The notes: generated by a model from the sequence alone, not told the origin. A DNA stretch of 64,000 nt from Firm-04 sp045628085 (GCA_045628085.1 JAZQOZ010000106.1:24540-88539); one strand, 5' to 3'. Positions 1 to 8,198 are shown, counted from the first letter of the stretch. Translations and numbers: made by a program.

Positions 1-2
1 GT

Positions 3-269
3 TTGCAGAAAACATATCTGAGCAAGGGCATTCCGGTCATCATTGATGAGTTCGGCGCATCGAACCGCAACAACGAAGATACCCGTGCTGCATGGGCAAA
101 GTTCTATGTATCGCAGGCTGATTCGTACGGTATCCCCTGTGTTCTGTGGGATAACAACCAGTTTGGAAACGGCTCGGAGAATCTCGGTCTGCTCAACCGC
201 AACAATCTGACGATCGGTTATCCGAAACTGTTGGAAGGCATCATGGAAGGTGCAAAGAACCGCGGATAA
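3..269 (+). CDS. GH5 endoglucanase, C-terminal fragment (5' end outside window)
   Basis: This is the last 88 or so residues of a glycoside hydrolase family 5 cellulase, which hydrolyses beta-1,4-glucan with retention. The sequence IIDEFGA holds the catalytic nucleophile Glu, and LWDNNQFG and ENLGLLNR match the end of the GH5 barrel. The same region of the complete GH5 gene at 56063-57352 reads IGEFGA, WWDNNAF and ENFGLL, so the two are paralogues. The reading frame is open to the window edge, so the true start, signal peptide and any module before the catalytic domain are unseen. No dockerin follows the catalytic domain, because the frame stops at 267-269. A bidirectional terminator follows. 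Confidence 0.88.
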   Translation: MQKTYLSKGIPVIIDEFGASNRNNEDTRAAWAKFYVSQADSYGIPCVLWDNNQFGNGSENLGLLNRNNLTIGYPKLLEGIMEGAKNRG

Positions 270-290
270 TTCCGCACACCGCATAAAAAC

Positions 291-325
291 AGCCGCAGGA
301 TCAGCAAAAAACTGATTCTGCGGCT
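291..325. terminator. Bidirectional intrinsic terminator
   Basis: A 13-bp inverted repeat (GCCGCAGGATCAG with CTGATTCTGCGGC, one mismatch) encloses an A-rich loop. It lies between the convergent GH5 fragment and the flavin reductase gene, with an A-run on the left and a T-rich stretch on the right, so it can serve both genes. Confidence 0.75.
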
Positions 326-340
326 TATTCTCTATCCTGT

Positions 341-847
341 TCATTCCTTCACATAGCAGGCAATGATCTCACCGATATACATTCTGTGCGTATCATTGTC
401 ACCGTAGAACGCTGCGGCTGCATCTGCCGGAATATCCTTGATATCCAGATCGGCTGCAAAACGCTTCTTGCATACAAGCACACACTCCGCTTCCTCAAAG
501 CTCATGCCGCCGTCCAATGCCGCCGGATGCAGTCCGGCTTCTGCCGCCTTATCGCAGTCTCTGCCGGAATGTGAACCGCAGAATGAAAGTGCCTTGCGCT
601 GTTCCTCACCAAAGAAAGAAAGCGTAAAGGTATCCTGCTGCTCCATAAAGCCGAATGTATGGCGCGAATGACGCACATAGCAGGTCACGGAAGGCTTGTT
701 CCACAGTACGCCTGCCGCGCCCCATGAACAGGTCATGCAGTTCCATCCGTCCTGCTCTGTTCCGGCTGTCAGCAAAAACCACTTTTTGCCGATCGCTTCA
801 AACACATTTCCGTTCCATTCTTCCGGGTTGATTTTTTTCATTGACAT
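341..847 (-). CDS. Flavin reductase-like domain protein
   Basis: A 168-residue protein of the flavoredoxin / flavin reductase-like FMN-binding family, cytoplasmic, expected to bind FMN and act in electron transfer or flavin reduction. Visible family features are the start WFLLTAGTEQDGWNCMTCSW, where a strand is followed by the flavin-contacting TCSWG segment, then VTCYVRHSRHT and the FTLSFF strand. AAGGAG lies 6 nt before the chosen ATG. It stands alone, downstream of spo0A on the same strand and behind a small hairpin near 864-885. The natural substrate cannot be told from the sequence. The family call is good and the exact function is open. Confidence 0.8.
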   Translation of the reverse strand: MSMKKINPEEWNGNVFEAIGKKWFLLTAGTEQDGWNCMTCSWGAAGVLWNKPSVTCYVRHSRHTFGFMEQQDTFTLSFFGEEQRKALSFCGSHSGRDCDKAAEAGLHPAALDGGMSFEEAECVLVCKKRFAADLDIKDIPADAAAAFYGDNDTHRMYIGEIIACYVKE

Positions 848-889
848 ATTTTTCTCCTTATCCGATGCGTGATCCTGCGCATCATAAAT

Positions 890-1645
890 TTACGAACGAT
901 TCTGCAAACGCAGCTTGTCTGTTATCAGCGCGATAAATTCCGAATTGGTCGGTTTTCCTTTGCAGGTATTGACCGTGTAGCCGAAAAAGGCATTCAATGT
1001 ATCCAGATTGCCCCTGTCCCACGCAATTTCGATCGCATGACGGATTGCACGTTCCACACGCGAGGGCGTTGTCTGATACTGTCCTGCAACACGCGGATAA
1101 AGCTGCTTTGTTACGCTGTCCAGCAGCTCCGGCTCATGATATGCGCTGACGATCGCAGTACGCAGATAATGATAACCCTTGATATGCGCCGGAACACCGA
1201 GCTGATGAATAATATCTGTTATGGTAATTGCGAGATCCTGACCGGCTCTCGTTGCGATCGCGCCAAGCGGCTGTTTATTGGTCAGCAGTGCAATGCGCTC
1301 GCCGAGTACATTCAGGTCAAAGGGCTTCAGCATAAAATAAGCCGCCCCGTTTTGCATGACCTGCTGTTCCACAAAGCTGTTGTCGTATGAAGATGTAACG
1401 ATAAATGCCGGACGCTTTCCGTTTCCGGTATTTGCTTTTTTCATCAATTCTATTGCATCCATGTGCGGCAGAATGGCATCCACCACCACAACGTCCGGTG
1501 TATCACTCCGAATCGACTCCAGAACGGTATTGCCGTTCTTCGGTCTTGTATATGCGTACATCCCCTGTGAACGCAGGACACTGGCGCAGGATACACCGTA
1601 CTCCGCCGTGTCGTCACCGATCAGAACCTTGACTTGCTTTTGCAT
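890..1645 (-). CDS. spo0A: Sporulation master regulator Spo0A
   Basis: This response regulator is phosphorylated through the sporulation phosphorelay and binds 0A boxes. The 251-residue length is normal. The receiver domain (about 1-120) has the acidic pair D11/D12, the phospho-acceptor D56 in VVVVDAILPHMD and K107 in MLKPFD. The C-terminal DNA-binding domain (about 140-251) carries the Spo0A recognition helix, TPSRVERAIRHAIEIAWDRG. GGAGG precedes the ATG. In most Clostridia spo0A directly follows spoIVB on the same strand. Here spoIVB is about 1.1 kb away on the other strand with a further gene between them. A sigma-A-type promoter and two TGTCGAA boxes lie upstream, so autoregulation is likely. 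Confidence 0.97.
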   Translation of the reverse strand: MQKQVKVLIGDDTAEYGVSCASVLRSQGMYAYTRPKNGNTVLESIRSDTPDVVVVDAILPHMDAIELMKKANTGNGKRPAFIVTSSYDNSFVEQQVMQNGAAYFMLKPFDLNVLGERIALLTNKQPLGAIATRAGQDLAITITDIIHQLGVPAHIKGYHYLRTAIVSAYHEPELLDSVTKQLYPRVAGQYQTTPSRVERAIRHAIEIAWDRGNLDTLNAFFGYTVNTCKGKPTNSEFIALITDKLRLQNRS

Positions 1646-1674
1646 GGTTCAACCTCCTTTTGCTTTATGTTTCC

Positions 1675-1703
1675 ATTTTATCACGCATGGAACACAAATG
1701 CAA
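1675..1703 (-). promoter_or_regulatory. Probable sigma-A promoter of spo0A
   Basis: On the minus strand TTGCAT (-35) and TAAAAT (-10) are separated by 17 nt. They lie about 30 nt upstream of the spo0A start codon, just before its ribosome binding site. Confidence 0.55.
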
Positions 1704-1733
1704 GAGCGAAGAATCACGAAAAAATACTGTTTC

Positions 1734-1740
1734 TGTCGAA
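1734..1740 (+). promoter_or_regulatory. Candidate Spo0A box 1 upstream of spo0A
   Basis: An exact TGTCGAA heptamer, the core of the Spo0A binding site, lies about 30 nt upstream of the proposed spo0A -35 element. Single heptamers occur by chance in a window this size. The support is its place upstream of spo0A and a second copy exactly 100 bp away. Confidence 0.45.
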
Positions 1741-1833
1741 TATCAAAAATTCTGCAAAAATATATTAAAGCATCGTATCTGCGTCGATTCTGCTGCACTA
1801 AGAATGCGAATCATGCAGGAAAAGATCATAGTC

Positions 1834-1840
1834 TGTCGAA
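1834..1840 (+). promoter_or_regulatory. Candidate Spo0A box 2 upstream of spo0A
   Basis: A second exact TGTCGAA, in the same orientation and 100 bp from box 1. The stretch 1646-1952 between spo0A and the next gene holds no credible gene. Apart from these boxes and the promoter it shows only AT-rich sequence. Confidence 0.4.
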
Positions 1841-1952
1841 TCACACGGATCTCTGTCGTGCATACAGAGGCGATTTCTGCATCATAAACGACATTCTCAA
1901 AGATTATCCGGATACGTAATATCAGAATATGCCGTATTCTGATGTGCCGGAG

Positions 1953-2627
1953 CTACAGGTCTGTCAAAAATACTGCCGGAACCTGTCGGCGCTCCAGTTT
2001 ATAGCGCTGGATCTTCGTCAGCGGAATATTATAGTGCCGCACAGAGCGCTGATATCTTCCGGATGCAATATCGGTATGCAGTGCGCCGAGAAAAACCAGC
2101 GCATCCGGACTCAGCACCCTGCGGTTTTCTTCCAGATAATCATATCCGCCGGCACGATAGAATATTTCCAGTGCGATCGACAGATCACAGGCAGGCTCTG
2201 CCAGAATGCCGCGCAGCACCTGAAATCCGCGCTCCCACTGATATCCCTGCAGGATCGCATCGAGCTGATGCAGCGTTTTTCCGTCCTGCGGCGGAAAGCA
2301 GTCATTCTCCAGATAATAATTCAGTGTCCGGACAAGCAATTCTGCATCTGCCTGATTCCGGTGAGAAAGCACTTCCTCTGCTACTTCGCAGAGCAAAGTA
2401 TCAGTCAGATAGGCAGACATTCCCTGCCGAACCGCATCCGGCGGAAGATGCACAAAGCCCGAATCTCCGAATTCCGGATAATCCGCAGGATAACAGGGCG
2501 TATCCGGCGCATAGTCACCTGTTCCGGCGGCATACATACACCATGCATCAGTCTGCTGTGTCCGCTGCAGATCGCTGCACAGTGCCGTCAGCAGTGCGCC
2601 GACCGTTGTCACTCTGTATTTTTCCAT
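1953..2627 (-). CDS. DUF4274-like hypothetical protein
   Basis: A 224-residue soluble protein of unknown function. The part around residues 120-165 (LHQLDAILQGYQWERGFQVL, then CDLSIALEIFYRAGGYDYLE) resembles the DUF4274 pattern, in which a stretch containing W..GF is followed by CDLG.AL.IFY. That is my recollection of the family, not a search result. The start used is the internal ATG at 2627 because GGAGG precedes it directly. An upstream ATG ten codons earlier has no such site. It is divergent from spoIVB and lies between spoIVB and spo0A, where a second gene is unusual. No signal peptide or membrane segment is seen. Confidence 0.65.
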   Translation of the reverse strand: MEKYRVTTVGALLTALCSDLQRTQQTDAWCMYAAGTGDYAPDTPCYPADYPEFGDSGFVHLPPDAVRQGMSAYLTDTLLCEVAEEVLSHRNQADAELLVRTLNYYLENDCFPPQDGKTLHQLDAILQGYQWERGFQVLRGILAEPACDLSIALEIFYRAGGYDYLEENRRVLSPDALVFLGALHTDIASGRYQRSVRHYNIPLTKIQRYKLERRQVPAVFLTDL

Positions 2628-2778
2628 ATACTTCCTCCGTTTCCGTTTGATGTCCATGCATCTTCCGGAATAATTTTTGGCTGGATTTTTGAAGTGTGCC
2701 GCTTCAATATCTGCGCATAATAAAGCTGTGCGGAACGAACAAGCAGCATTTCGGATTCCGCAGAGAGGAAGGACGCAA

Positions 2779-3999
2779 ATGATTTTTCGCTGTAAATTTT
2801 TCCGGCTGCGCCGCGCTGCCGCTTGTACTGCCGCGCTCCTGATGAGTCTTTGCTGTGCGGTACAGTTCTATGCACACAGTCTGCCGGATCATTTCTATAC
2901 GGATGCAGACCGCCCGATTTCCGTCACGACGGCACTTCCGGTCACATTGATCAGCCGGAAGCCGTCCGTTCCGCAGGGGCTGGAAGCCGAACTGCGGCTT
3001 TTCGGGATGTTTCCGGTCAAAACGGTCACGCTGACACCGCTGGAATCGGCAAATGTATGGATCGGCGGTGAACCGTTCGGCATCCGGATGCTGATGGCAG
3101 GCGTTATGGTCATCTCACTGAGTGAAGTGCAGACACCGGACGGCAGTCAATGCCCTGCCGCAGATGCAGGCATCCGGACAGGCGATATCATTGAAGCTGT
3201 CAGCGGCAGGCGCATCACAAGCAATGATGATATTCAGCAGGCTGTGGCAGATTCCGGCGGCAATGCAGTCGCCGTTGATATCCGGCGTGACAATATGCAG
3301 AAAACCATATCCGTCAAGCCCGCTTACGATCCGGATACCAAGCGCTGGCTGACCGGAATGTGGGTACGGGACAGCACAGCCGGCATCGGCACAGTCACCT
3401 ATTATGCACGCTCTGAAAGCGGTCAGATCGCGTTTGCAGGGCTTGGACACGCAGTCTGCGATACAGATACCGGTGCGCAGATACCGCTTGCGTCAGGCGA
3501 TGTGATCGCCGTATCGGTGCGTGATATCGTATCCGGTCATGCCGGAAAGCCCGGTGAACTGCTTGGAAAATTCGAGATCGGCGACAGCATCGGCACGCTT
3601 TCAGCCAATACGTCCTGCGGCATTTTCGGAACACTTGCTCAGCTTCCGCAAAAGCAAATTTCCGTCCCATTGGGATTCCGGCAGGATATCAGGCGCGGTG
3701 AAGCCGTCATGTATACAACGCTGAACGGCACATCTCCGCAGCCCTACAGCATCGAAATCGAGGAAATACGCGGTGAAGATACCGCATTCCGGAATCTCGT
3801 GATCCATGTCACAGATCCGGAGCTGCTGCAAAATGCCGGCGGTATTGTTCAGGGCATGAGCGGCAGCCCGATCCTGCAAAACGGCAGGCTGATCGGCGCT
3901 GTTACCCATGTATTCGTGCGTGATCCGACCAGAGGATACGGCATTTTTGCAGAGAATATGTTTGCGCAGACCGCATCACTTGCAGCCTCCGCAGCGTAA
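2779..3999 (+). CDS. spoIVB: SpoIVB serine peptidase
   Basis: The intercompartmental signalling protease that triggers sigma-K or late mother-cell events during sporulation, family S55. The 406-residue protein has an N-terminal membrane anchor (about 12-30), a PDZ domain (about 105-180, ADAGIRTGDIIEAVSG) and the peptidase domain. The peptidase shows the catalytic His in GLGHAV (about H224) and Ser in GMSGSP (about S363), followed by IGAVTHVFVRDPTRGYGIF, a very conserved SpoIVB segment. The start is the ATG with AGAGAGGAAGGA upstream. The reading frame extends further 5' without a binding site. Spo0A, its usual downstream partner, is here on the opposite strand. Confidence 0.95.
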   Translation: MIFRCKFFRLRRAAACTAALLMSLCCAVQFYAHSLPDHFYTDADRPISVTTALPVTLISRKPSVPQGLEAELRLFGMFPVKTVTLTPLESANVWIGGEPFGIRMLMAGVMVISLSEVQTPDGSQCPAADAGIRTGDIIEAVSGRRITSNDDIQQAVADSGGNAVAVDIRRDNMQKTISVKPAYDPDTKRWLTGMWVRDSTAGIGTVTYYARSESGQIAFAGLGHAVCDTDTGAQIPLASGDVIAVSVRDIVSGHAGKPGELLGKFEIGDSIGTLSANTSCGIFGTLAQLPQKQISVPLGFRQDIRRGEAVMYTTLNGTSPQPYSIEIEEIRGEDTAFRNLVIHVTDPELLQNAGGIVQGMSGSPILQNGRLIGAVTHVFVRDPTRGYGIFAENMFAQTASLAASAA

Positions 4000-4055
4000 C
4001 GCACGCGCAGATGCATCCGCATCCGGAAGCATCACCGCGGCAAAATAAGCAAAAT

Positions 4056-4088
4056 AAAAAGGGGCGCTTCGGTACGAAACGCCCCCTT
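4056..4088 (+). terminator. Intrinsic terminator of spoIVB
   Basis: The inverted repeat GGGGCG/CGCCCC, with a further TTCG/CGAA pairing inside, is preceded by an A-run and followed by CTT. It is placed between spoIVB and the convergent HPr gene. Confidence 0.65.
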
Positions 4089-4183
4089 CTGTCATTCAAA
4101 TTCCATGCAGCTCAGTCAGGAACGCTGCGATGATGCAGCACCTTTCGGAAAGGACTGCCTATTCTGTATCTGTCTGTGTGGGA

Positions 4184-4456
4184 TCAGCGGCTCTCGTCGC
4201 TGAAACCGCTGTCAACCAAAGCGACCAGAGATGCAACTGCCTGCTCCTCATCAGTGCCGTCAGCAATAATACGGATCGCAGTACCGCCGACAATACCCAG
4301 TGAAAGGATACCCAGCAAAGACTTTGCATTCACGCGGCGCTCTTCCTTCTCGATCCAGATCGCAGAGCGGAACTCATTTGCCTTCTGGATAAAGAATGTA
4401 GCCGGACGCGCATGGAGTCCCACCTGATTCTGAACCATGACATCTTTAATACACAT
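4184..4456 (-). CDS. ptsH: Phosphocarrier protein HPr
   Basis: A small cytoplasmic phosphocarrier of the PEP phosphotransferase system, 90 residues, the usual HPr length. The phospho-acceptor H15 lies in GLHARPA. The regulatory serine is at the canonical position S46 in NAKSLLGILSLGI, so it should be a substrate for HPr kinase in catabolite repression through CcpA. AAGGAG precedes the start ATG. No EI or EII gene is next to it. Since both H15 and S46 are present, this is HPr rather than Crh. The promoter with near-consensus elements lies about 270 nt upstream, giving a long leader. Confidence 0.93.
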   Translation of the reverse strand: MCIKDVMVQNQVGLHARPATFFIQKANEFRSAIWIEKEERRVNAKSLLGILSLGIVGGTAIRIIADGTDEEQAVASLVALVDSGFSDESR

Positions 4457-4725
4457 AAACTTTCTCTCCTTTATGATTTTTGATTAAAAACCAAATTGCG
4501 GACAATCGGAAATGTGCTCCGTAATCGCTCCGTCAAATACGGAAATAAATTCGCAATACAAAAAAGCGGAATGACCGTCAGCACTGTTATCTTTCTGCGC
4601 ATCTCTGCCTGACCAGCCGTGCAGCCTGATTTTCAGCACCGAACATACTAAATATACATCTCGTATAACGCATGATACAAATTTCAAATTCCGAACGCTT
4701 GTGTCATTCACGGAAGCCTACTCTC

Positions 4726-4754
4726 ATTATACTGATTTTATACTGTTTCGTCAA
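4726..4754 (-). promoter_or_regulatory. Sigma-A promoter for the HPr gene
   Basis: TTGACG and TATAAT are 17 nt apart on the minus strand. The predicted transcript starts near 4719 and leaves a leader of about 260 nt (4457-4719) before ptsH. The leader holds one 75-codon open frame without a binding site, which I do not accept as a gene, and no riboswitch that I recognise. The remaining gap to trmD (4755-4887) is AT-rich and otherwise featureless. Confidence 0.65.
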
Positions 4755-4887
4755 TCTCTTTTCTACACAAAATCCATATATGCTCCCAAATTTCTACCCT
4801 ATGCTACATTCAGAGGAATAGAACGCCGCCCCGTTTGGTTACTTTCACGAAATTTAATTGTTGAAAACCATTGGATGTGTGAACAAC

Positions 4888-4911
4888 TTTCAACAAAGTA
4901 ATTTGTTGAAA
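4888..4911 (-). terminator. AT-rich perfect hairpin after trmD
   Basis: A perfect 10-bp inverted repeat, TTTCAACAAA and TTTGTTGAAA, encloses a 4-nt loop 15 nt beyond the trmD stop. A third TTGTTGAAA half lies near 4858. It is weak as a classical terminator because its stem is AT-rich. Confidence 0.4.
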
Positions 4912-4926
4912 TCGTCAAAGGCGGAT

Positions 4927-5625
4927 TCAACTATTGTCCTTTGACCATTTTGCCCAAAGGTCGGGACGGCGGTTTCTGGTGATTTCCATACTTTGCTCGG
5001 CTCTCCATTGTGCAATGTTTTTGTGATGTCCGCTGAGCAAAACCTGCGGAACAGCCTCATTCTCCCAAATCTCCGGTCTGGTATACTGCGGGTATTCCAG
5101 AAGTCCGTTGAAATGGCTCTCCTCCTCATAGGCATCCGGTGACGGCAAAACATTCTCGCACATCCGTGCAACGGCATCCGTCAGGACGAGTGCCGGCAGT
5201 TCGCCGCCCGTCAGAACATAATCCCCGATCGAAATTTCCTCATCGGCGATCTTGTCGATCACGCGCTGATCGACACCCTCATAATGTCCGCAGAGCAAAA
5301 ACAGGCGCGGCATTTCCGCCAGTTCGCGCACACGCTTCTGCGTCAGGACACTGCCTTTCGGAGACAGATATATTGTATGCATCGGCAGTTCTGACTGTGC
5401 GCGGACAGCCTGCCAGCAGTCATAGATTGGCTGTGCCTGCATGACCATGCCCATGCCGCCGCCGAACGGCGAATCATCCACACGGTTATGCTTATCTTTT
5501 GTATACGCTCGGATCTGATGGCAGTTGACCGTGATCGCGCCCTTTGCACGCGCTCTGCCGATGATGCTTTCAGAAAGCACTGCCTCGCACATTTCCGGAA
5601 ACAGCGTTGCGATCTCAATCTGCAT
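4927..5625 (-). CDS. trmD: tRNA (guanine-N1)-methyltransferase TrmD
   Basis: Methylates G37 of tRNAs reading codons with C in first position, preventing frameshifting. It is a SPOUT-fold knotted methyltransferase. The protein has 232 residues with MQIEIATLFPEM at the start, DDSPFGGGMGMVM in the middle and the AdoMet-binding knot LLCGHYEGVDQRV and IGDYVLTGGE. The ATG at 5625 is preferred over a TTG two codons upstream. It overlaps the end of rimM by 11 bp in the usual rimM-trmD order, so the pair is translationally coupled. The common partners rpsP and rplS are not next to it. Confidence 0.96.
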   Translation of the reverse strand: MQIEIATLFPEMCEAVLSESIIGRARAKGAITVNCHQIRAYTKDKHNRVDDSPFGGGMGMVMQAQPIYDCWQAVRAQSELPMHTIYLSPKGSVLTQKRVRELAEMPRLFLLCGHYEGVDQRVIDKIADEEISIGDYVLTGGELPALVLTDAVARMCENVLPSPDAYEEESHFNGLLEYPQYTRPEIWENEAVPQVLLSGHHKNIAQWRAEQSMEITRNRRPDLWAKWSKDNS

Positions 5626-6130
5626 CGTCAAACAATCCCTTCAGCGGACGAATCGTGATCGTATCCGTTTCAAAATCTACCTTCAGAACGACCTCCGGAA
5701 TCACAGGAACAAGGAGCATTTTTCCGTCCGGTGATTCGACTTCATAGACATCGTTTGCACCGGTTTGCAGAACATCATGCAGCTTGCCGTATTCCTTTCC
5801 GTCATCCGCATCGACCACGCGCATTCCCTGCAGATCCTGAATGAAATAGGTATCATCATCCAGTTCGACATCCTCACGGTTCATATACAGAACCGCATTG
5901 CGCAGCGCATTCGCCGCCTCCGGCGTGTCCACGCCTTCAATTTTCATCAGCACCATATTTTTCTGCACAACAGCACGTTCGATATGCAGCGGCGTATGCT
6001 CTTTGCCGCGGTAAAGCGTATCAAATTCGCTGAGGAATTCCGCACTGTCGCACCACGGCATGACCTTGACCATACCGCCCAGACCGTGAACATTCACGAT
6101 CTTTCCGATCTCCAGATATTGCTTTTTCAT
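5615..6130 (-). CDS. rimM: 16S rRNA processing protein RimM
   Basis: A maturation factor for the 30S subunit head that binds ribosomal protein S19. The 171-residue protein has the RimM N-terminal domain (YLEIGKIVNVHGLGGMVKV) and a C-terminal PRC-barrel (YFIQDLQGMRVVD, LLVPVIPEVVLKVD). The start is the ATG at 6130, because GGAGG lies directly before it. An open frame of 13 more codons upstream has no site. It forms an operon with trmD, overlapping by 11 bp. Confidence 0.95.
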   Translation of the reverse strand: MKKQYLEIGKIVNVHGLGGMVKVMPWCDSAEFLSEFDTLYRGKEHTPLHIERAVVQKNMVLMKIEGVDTPEAANALRNAVLYMNREDVELDDDTYFIQDLQGMRVVDADDGKEYGKLHDVLQTGANDVYEVESPDGKMLLVPVIPEVVLKVDFETDTITIRPLKGLFDDAD

Positions 6131-6185
6131 ATTTGCCTCCTGTTTCGGAAAGCATCCGCATTCCGGCATCCCATTCCGCAGATAA

Positions 6186-6222
6186 GCCGTTAAAACCGAG
6201 CTTCTGCGCTGATTTTAACGGC
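6186..6222 (-). terminator. Hairpin after prfB
   Basis: A 10-bp perfect inverted repeat, GCCGTTAAAA and TTTTAACGGC, encloses 17 nt in the gap between prfB and rimM. The run of A/T within the stem could give the U-tract when read on the minus strand. Confidence 0.5.
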
Positions 6223-6264
6223 TCTCCATTTCGTATAGATCGGGATCATGCTCCTGCAAGCGCA

Positions 6265-7404
6265 TTATTCTTCGGTCGCAGCCGCGCCGGCTTTCAGTGT
6301 ACCGTGAGAAAGTGCCTTCAGATAAGCATTGATGAAATCATCGAGGCTGCCGTCCATAACTGACTGCACATTGCCGTTCTCACAGCCTGTACGATGATCC
6401 TTGACGAGTGTATACGGCATGAAAACATAGGAACGGATCTGGCTGCCCCACTCGATCTTGAGCTGATCGCCCTTGATATCAGAGATCTTATCGAGATGCT
6501 CACGTTCCTTGATCTCAACAAGCTTTGCACGCAGCATCTTCATACAGTAATCCTTATTCTGGAACTGCGAGCGCTGTGTCTGGCAGGATACCACAATACC
6601 TGTCGGGATATGCTCCAGACGAACTGCCGAACTGGTCTTATTGATATGCTGACCGCCGGCGCCGCTGGAACGGTACACCTGCATTTCGATATCCTCCGGA
6701 CGGATCTCGACCTCGACATCATCAGAAAGCTCCGGCATGACTTCGAGCGCCGCAAATGACGTATGCCGTCTGCCGGATGCATCAAACGGCGAAACACGCA
6801 CCAGACGGTGAACGCCCGCCTCGGATTTCAGGAAGCCGTAGGCATTTTCGCCCTCGACCATGAACGATGCAGACTTGATGCCTGCTTCATCACCGTCCAG
6901 CCAATCCAGAAGATCGACCTTAAAGCCGTGGCTTTCGGCATATTTGTTATACATACGGTAAAGCATCTGTGACCAGTCCTGTGCCTCCGTACCGCCTGCG
7001 CCTGCATGAAGCGTCAGGATCGCATTGGAGTTGTCATATTCACCGGTCAGCAGAGATTTCAGTTTTTCTGCTTCGAGCTGCGCCTTGAATGCCTCTGCAT
7101 CCGCAAAGATCTCCTCATTGGAAGAATCATCGCCCTCCTCCAGAGAAAGCTCGATCAGCTCGATCGTATCCTCCAGCAGGGATTGCAGCTTTTCAAAGTT
7201 TTCGATCTTGCGCTCCAGTGTATTGCATCGCTGCGTGATCTTCTGTGCTTTTTCGTGATCGTCCCAGAAACCGTCGTATTCCATCTGGATACGCAGATCG
7301 CCAAGATCGGCTTTGGCGCGTGCGATCTGAAGCACCTCGCCAAGCTCCTTGACCTCCGGTCTTGCGTTCACAAGCTCATTTTTGATATCGTCCAGTAATA
7401 TCAT
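6265..7404 (-). CDS. prfB: Peptide chain release factor 2
   Basis: Recognises UGA and UAA stop codons and triggers peptidyl-tRNA hydrolysis. Of its 379 residues, the N-terminal helical domain is at about 1-110, the stop-recognition motif SPF lies in VSPFDASGRRHTSFAALEV, and the catalytic GGQ is in SSGAGGQHINKTSSAVR. The SPF tripeptide separates it from RF1, which carries PxT. The ATG at 7404 follows GAAAGGA. The gene is one continuous frame: where E. coli and many Firmicutes have an in-frame UGA and a +1 shift near codon 25, this gene reads through CTT CAG. A near-consensus promoter lies about 80 nt upstream. Confidence 0.96.
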   Translation of the reverse strand: MILLDDIKNELVNARPEVKELGEVLQIARAKADLGDLRIQMEYDGFWDDHEKAQKITQRCNTLERKIENFEKLQSLLEDTIELIELSLEEGDDSSNEEIFADAEAFKAQLEAEKLKSLLTGEYDNSNAILTLHAGAGGTEAQDWSQMLYRMYNKYAESHGFKVDLLDWLDGDEAGIKSASFMVEGENAYGFLKSEAGVHRLVRVSPFDASGRRHTSFAALEVMPELSDDVEVEIRPEDIEMQVYRSSGAGGQHINKTSSAVRLEHIPTGIVVSCQTQRSQFQNKDYCMKMLRAKLVEIKEREHLDKISDIKGDQLKIEWGSQIRSYVFMPYTLVKDHRTGCENGNVQSVMDGSLDDFINAYLKALSHGTLKAGAAATEE

Positions 7405-7480
7405 ATCAGATTTCCTTTCGGTCGGTATCGTACCGCGGACAGTCACATTCCGGACTGCCGCGCAAATTTCCACATATACT

Positions 7481-7509
7481 ATTTTACAGGATTTTCCGCG
7501 TTATGTCAA
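7481..7509 (-). promoter_or_regulatory. Sigma-A promoter of prfB
   Basis: On the minus strand TTGACA and TAAAAT are separated by exactly 17 nt, about 75 nt upstream of the prfB start. Confidence 0.65.
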
Positions 7510-7604
7510 GTAGTATTCCGGCGGCTCAGCGTGGAAATCACTGTGCAATCTGCACAAGGTCTGCCCCGAACGGCAAATTATGCACGCTCCGGCAAATCTG
7601 ATGC

Positions 7605-8165
7605 TCAGATCAGCCCGAAATCCCGAAGCTGCCGCGCAAGTCTTGCGATCGGCAGTCCGACAACATTATAGTAATCGCCGTGAATGCCTGCGACAAGCAG
7701 ACCGCCCTGTCCCTGTATGCCGTATGCACCGGCTTTGTCATAAGGCTCATCAGAGGCGGCATAGGCATCAATTTCCGCATCGGAAAGCGGATAAAACTGC
7801 ACGCCTGTTTCATCGGAGAAGCTCGCAGAGTGTCCGTCCCAGAAAATTGCAGCGCCGGTCACGACCTTGTGCATTCTGCCGGACAGCGCACGGAGCATCC
7901 GCTTGCAGTCGGCTTCATCCACAGGCTTTCCGAGTATTTCGTCATCCAGCAATACAGTCGTATCTGCACCGATCACGACCGCATCCGGATGCAGCTTTGC
8001 TACTGCCGCCGCCTTCCGGACAGCAAGCAGTTCTGCGGCAGCATCCGCCGGAATCCCTTCCGGCAGTGTTTCATCACATTCCGAAACGATCACTTCAAAC
8101 GGAATATTCAGCTTTCCGAGCAGTTCCTTTCTGCGCGGTGAACCGGATGCTAATATCAGCTTCAT
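7605..8165 (-). CDS. maf: Maf-like nucleoside triphosphate pyrophosphatase
   Basis: Hydrolyses non-canonical or modified nucleoside triphosphates to monophosphates; in some bacteria it is linked to septum control. The 186-residue protein starts with the Maf signature LILASGSPRRKELL and has the catalytic region VIGADTTVLLDDEILGKP, followed by LSGRMHKVVTG and DEPYDKAGAYGIQGQGG. AAAGGAG lies 9 nt before the ATG. It is a single gene, divergent from the exported protein at 8263 and separate from prfB, whose promoter lies just beyond its end. Confidence 0.94.
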   Translation of the reverse strand: MKLILASGSPRRKELLGKLNIPFEVIVSECDETLPEGIPADAAAELLAVRKAAAVAKLHPDAVVIGADTTVLLDDEILGKPVDEADCKRMLRALSGRMHKVVTGAAIFWDGHSASFSDETGVQFYPLSDAEIDAYAASDEPYDKAGAYGIQGQGGLLVAGIHGDYYNVVGLPIARLARQLRDFGLI

Positions 8166-8198
8166 ATCGGTTTGCTCCTTTCAGTCTCTCTGCCGCAC

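Noticed and set aside
4484..4711. A 75-codon frame within the HPr leader
   Set aside because: It begins about where transcription should start, has no binding site and resembles no protein.
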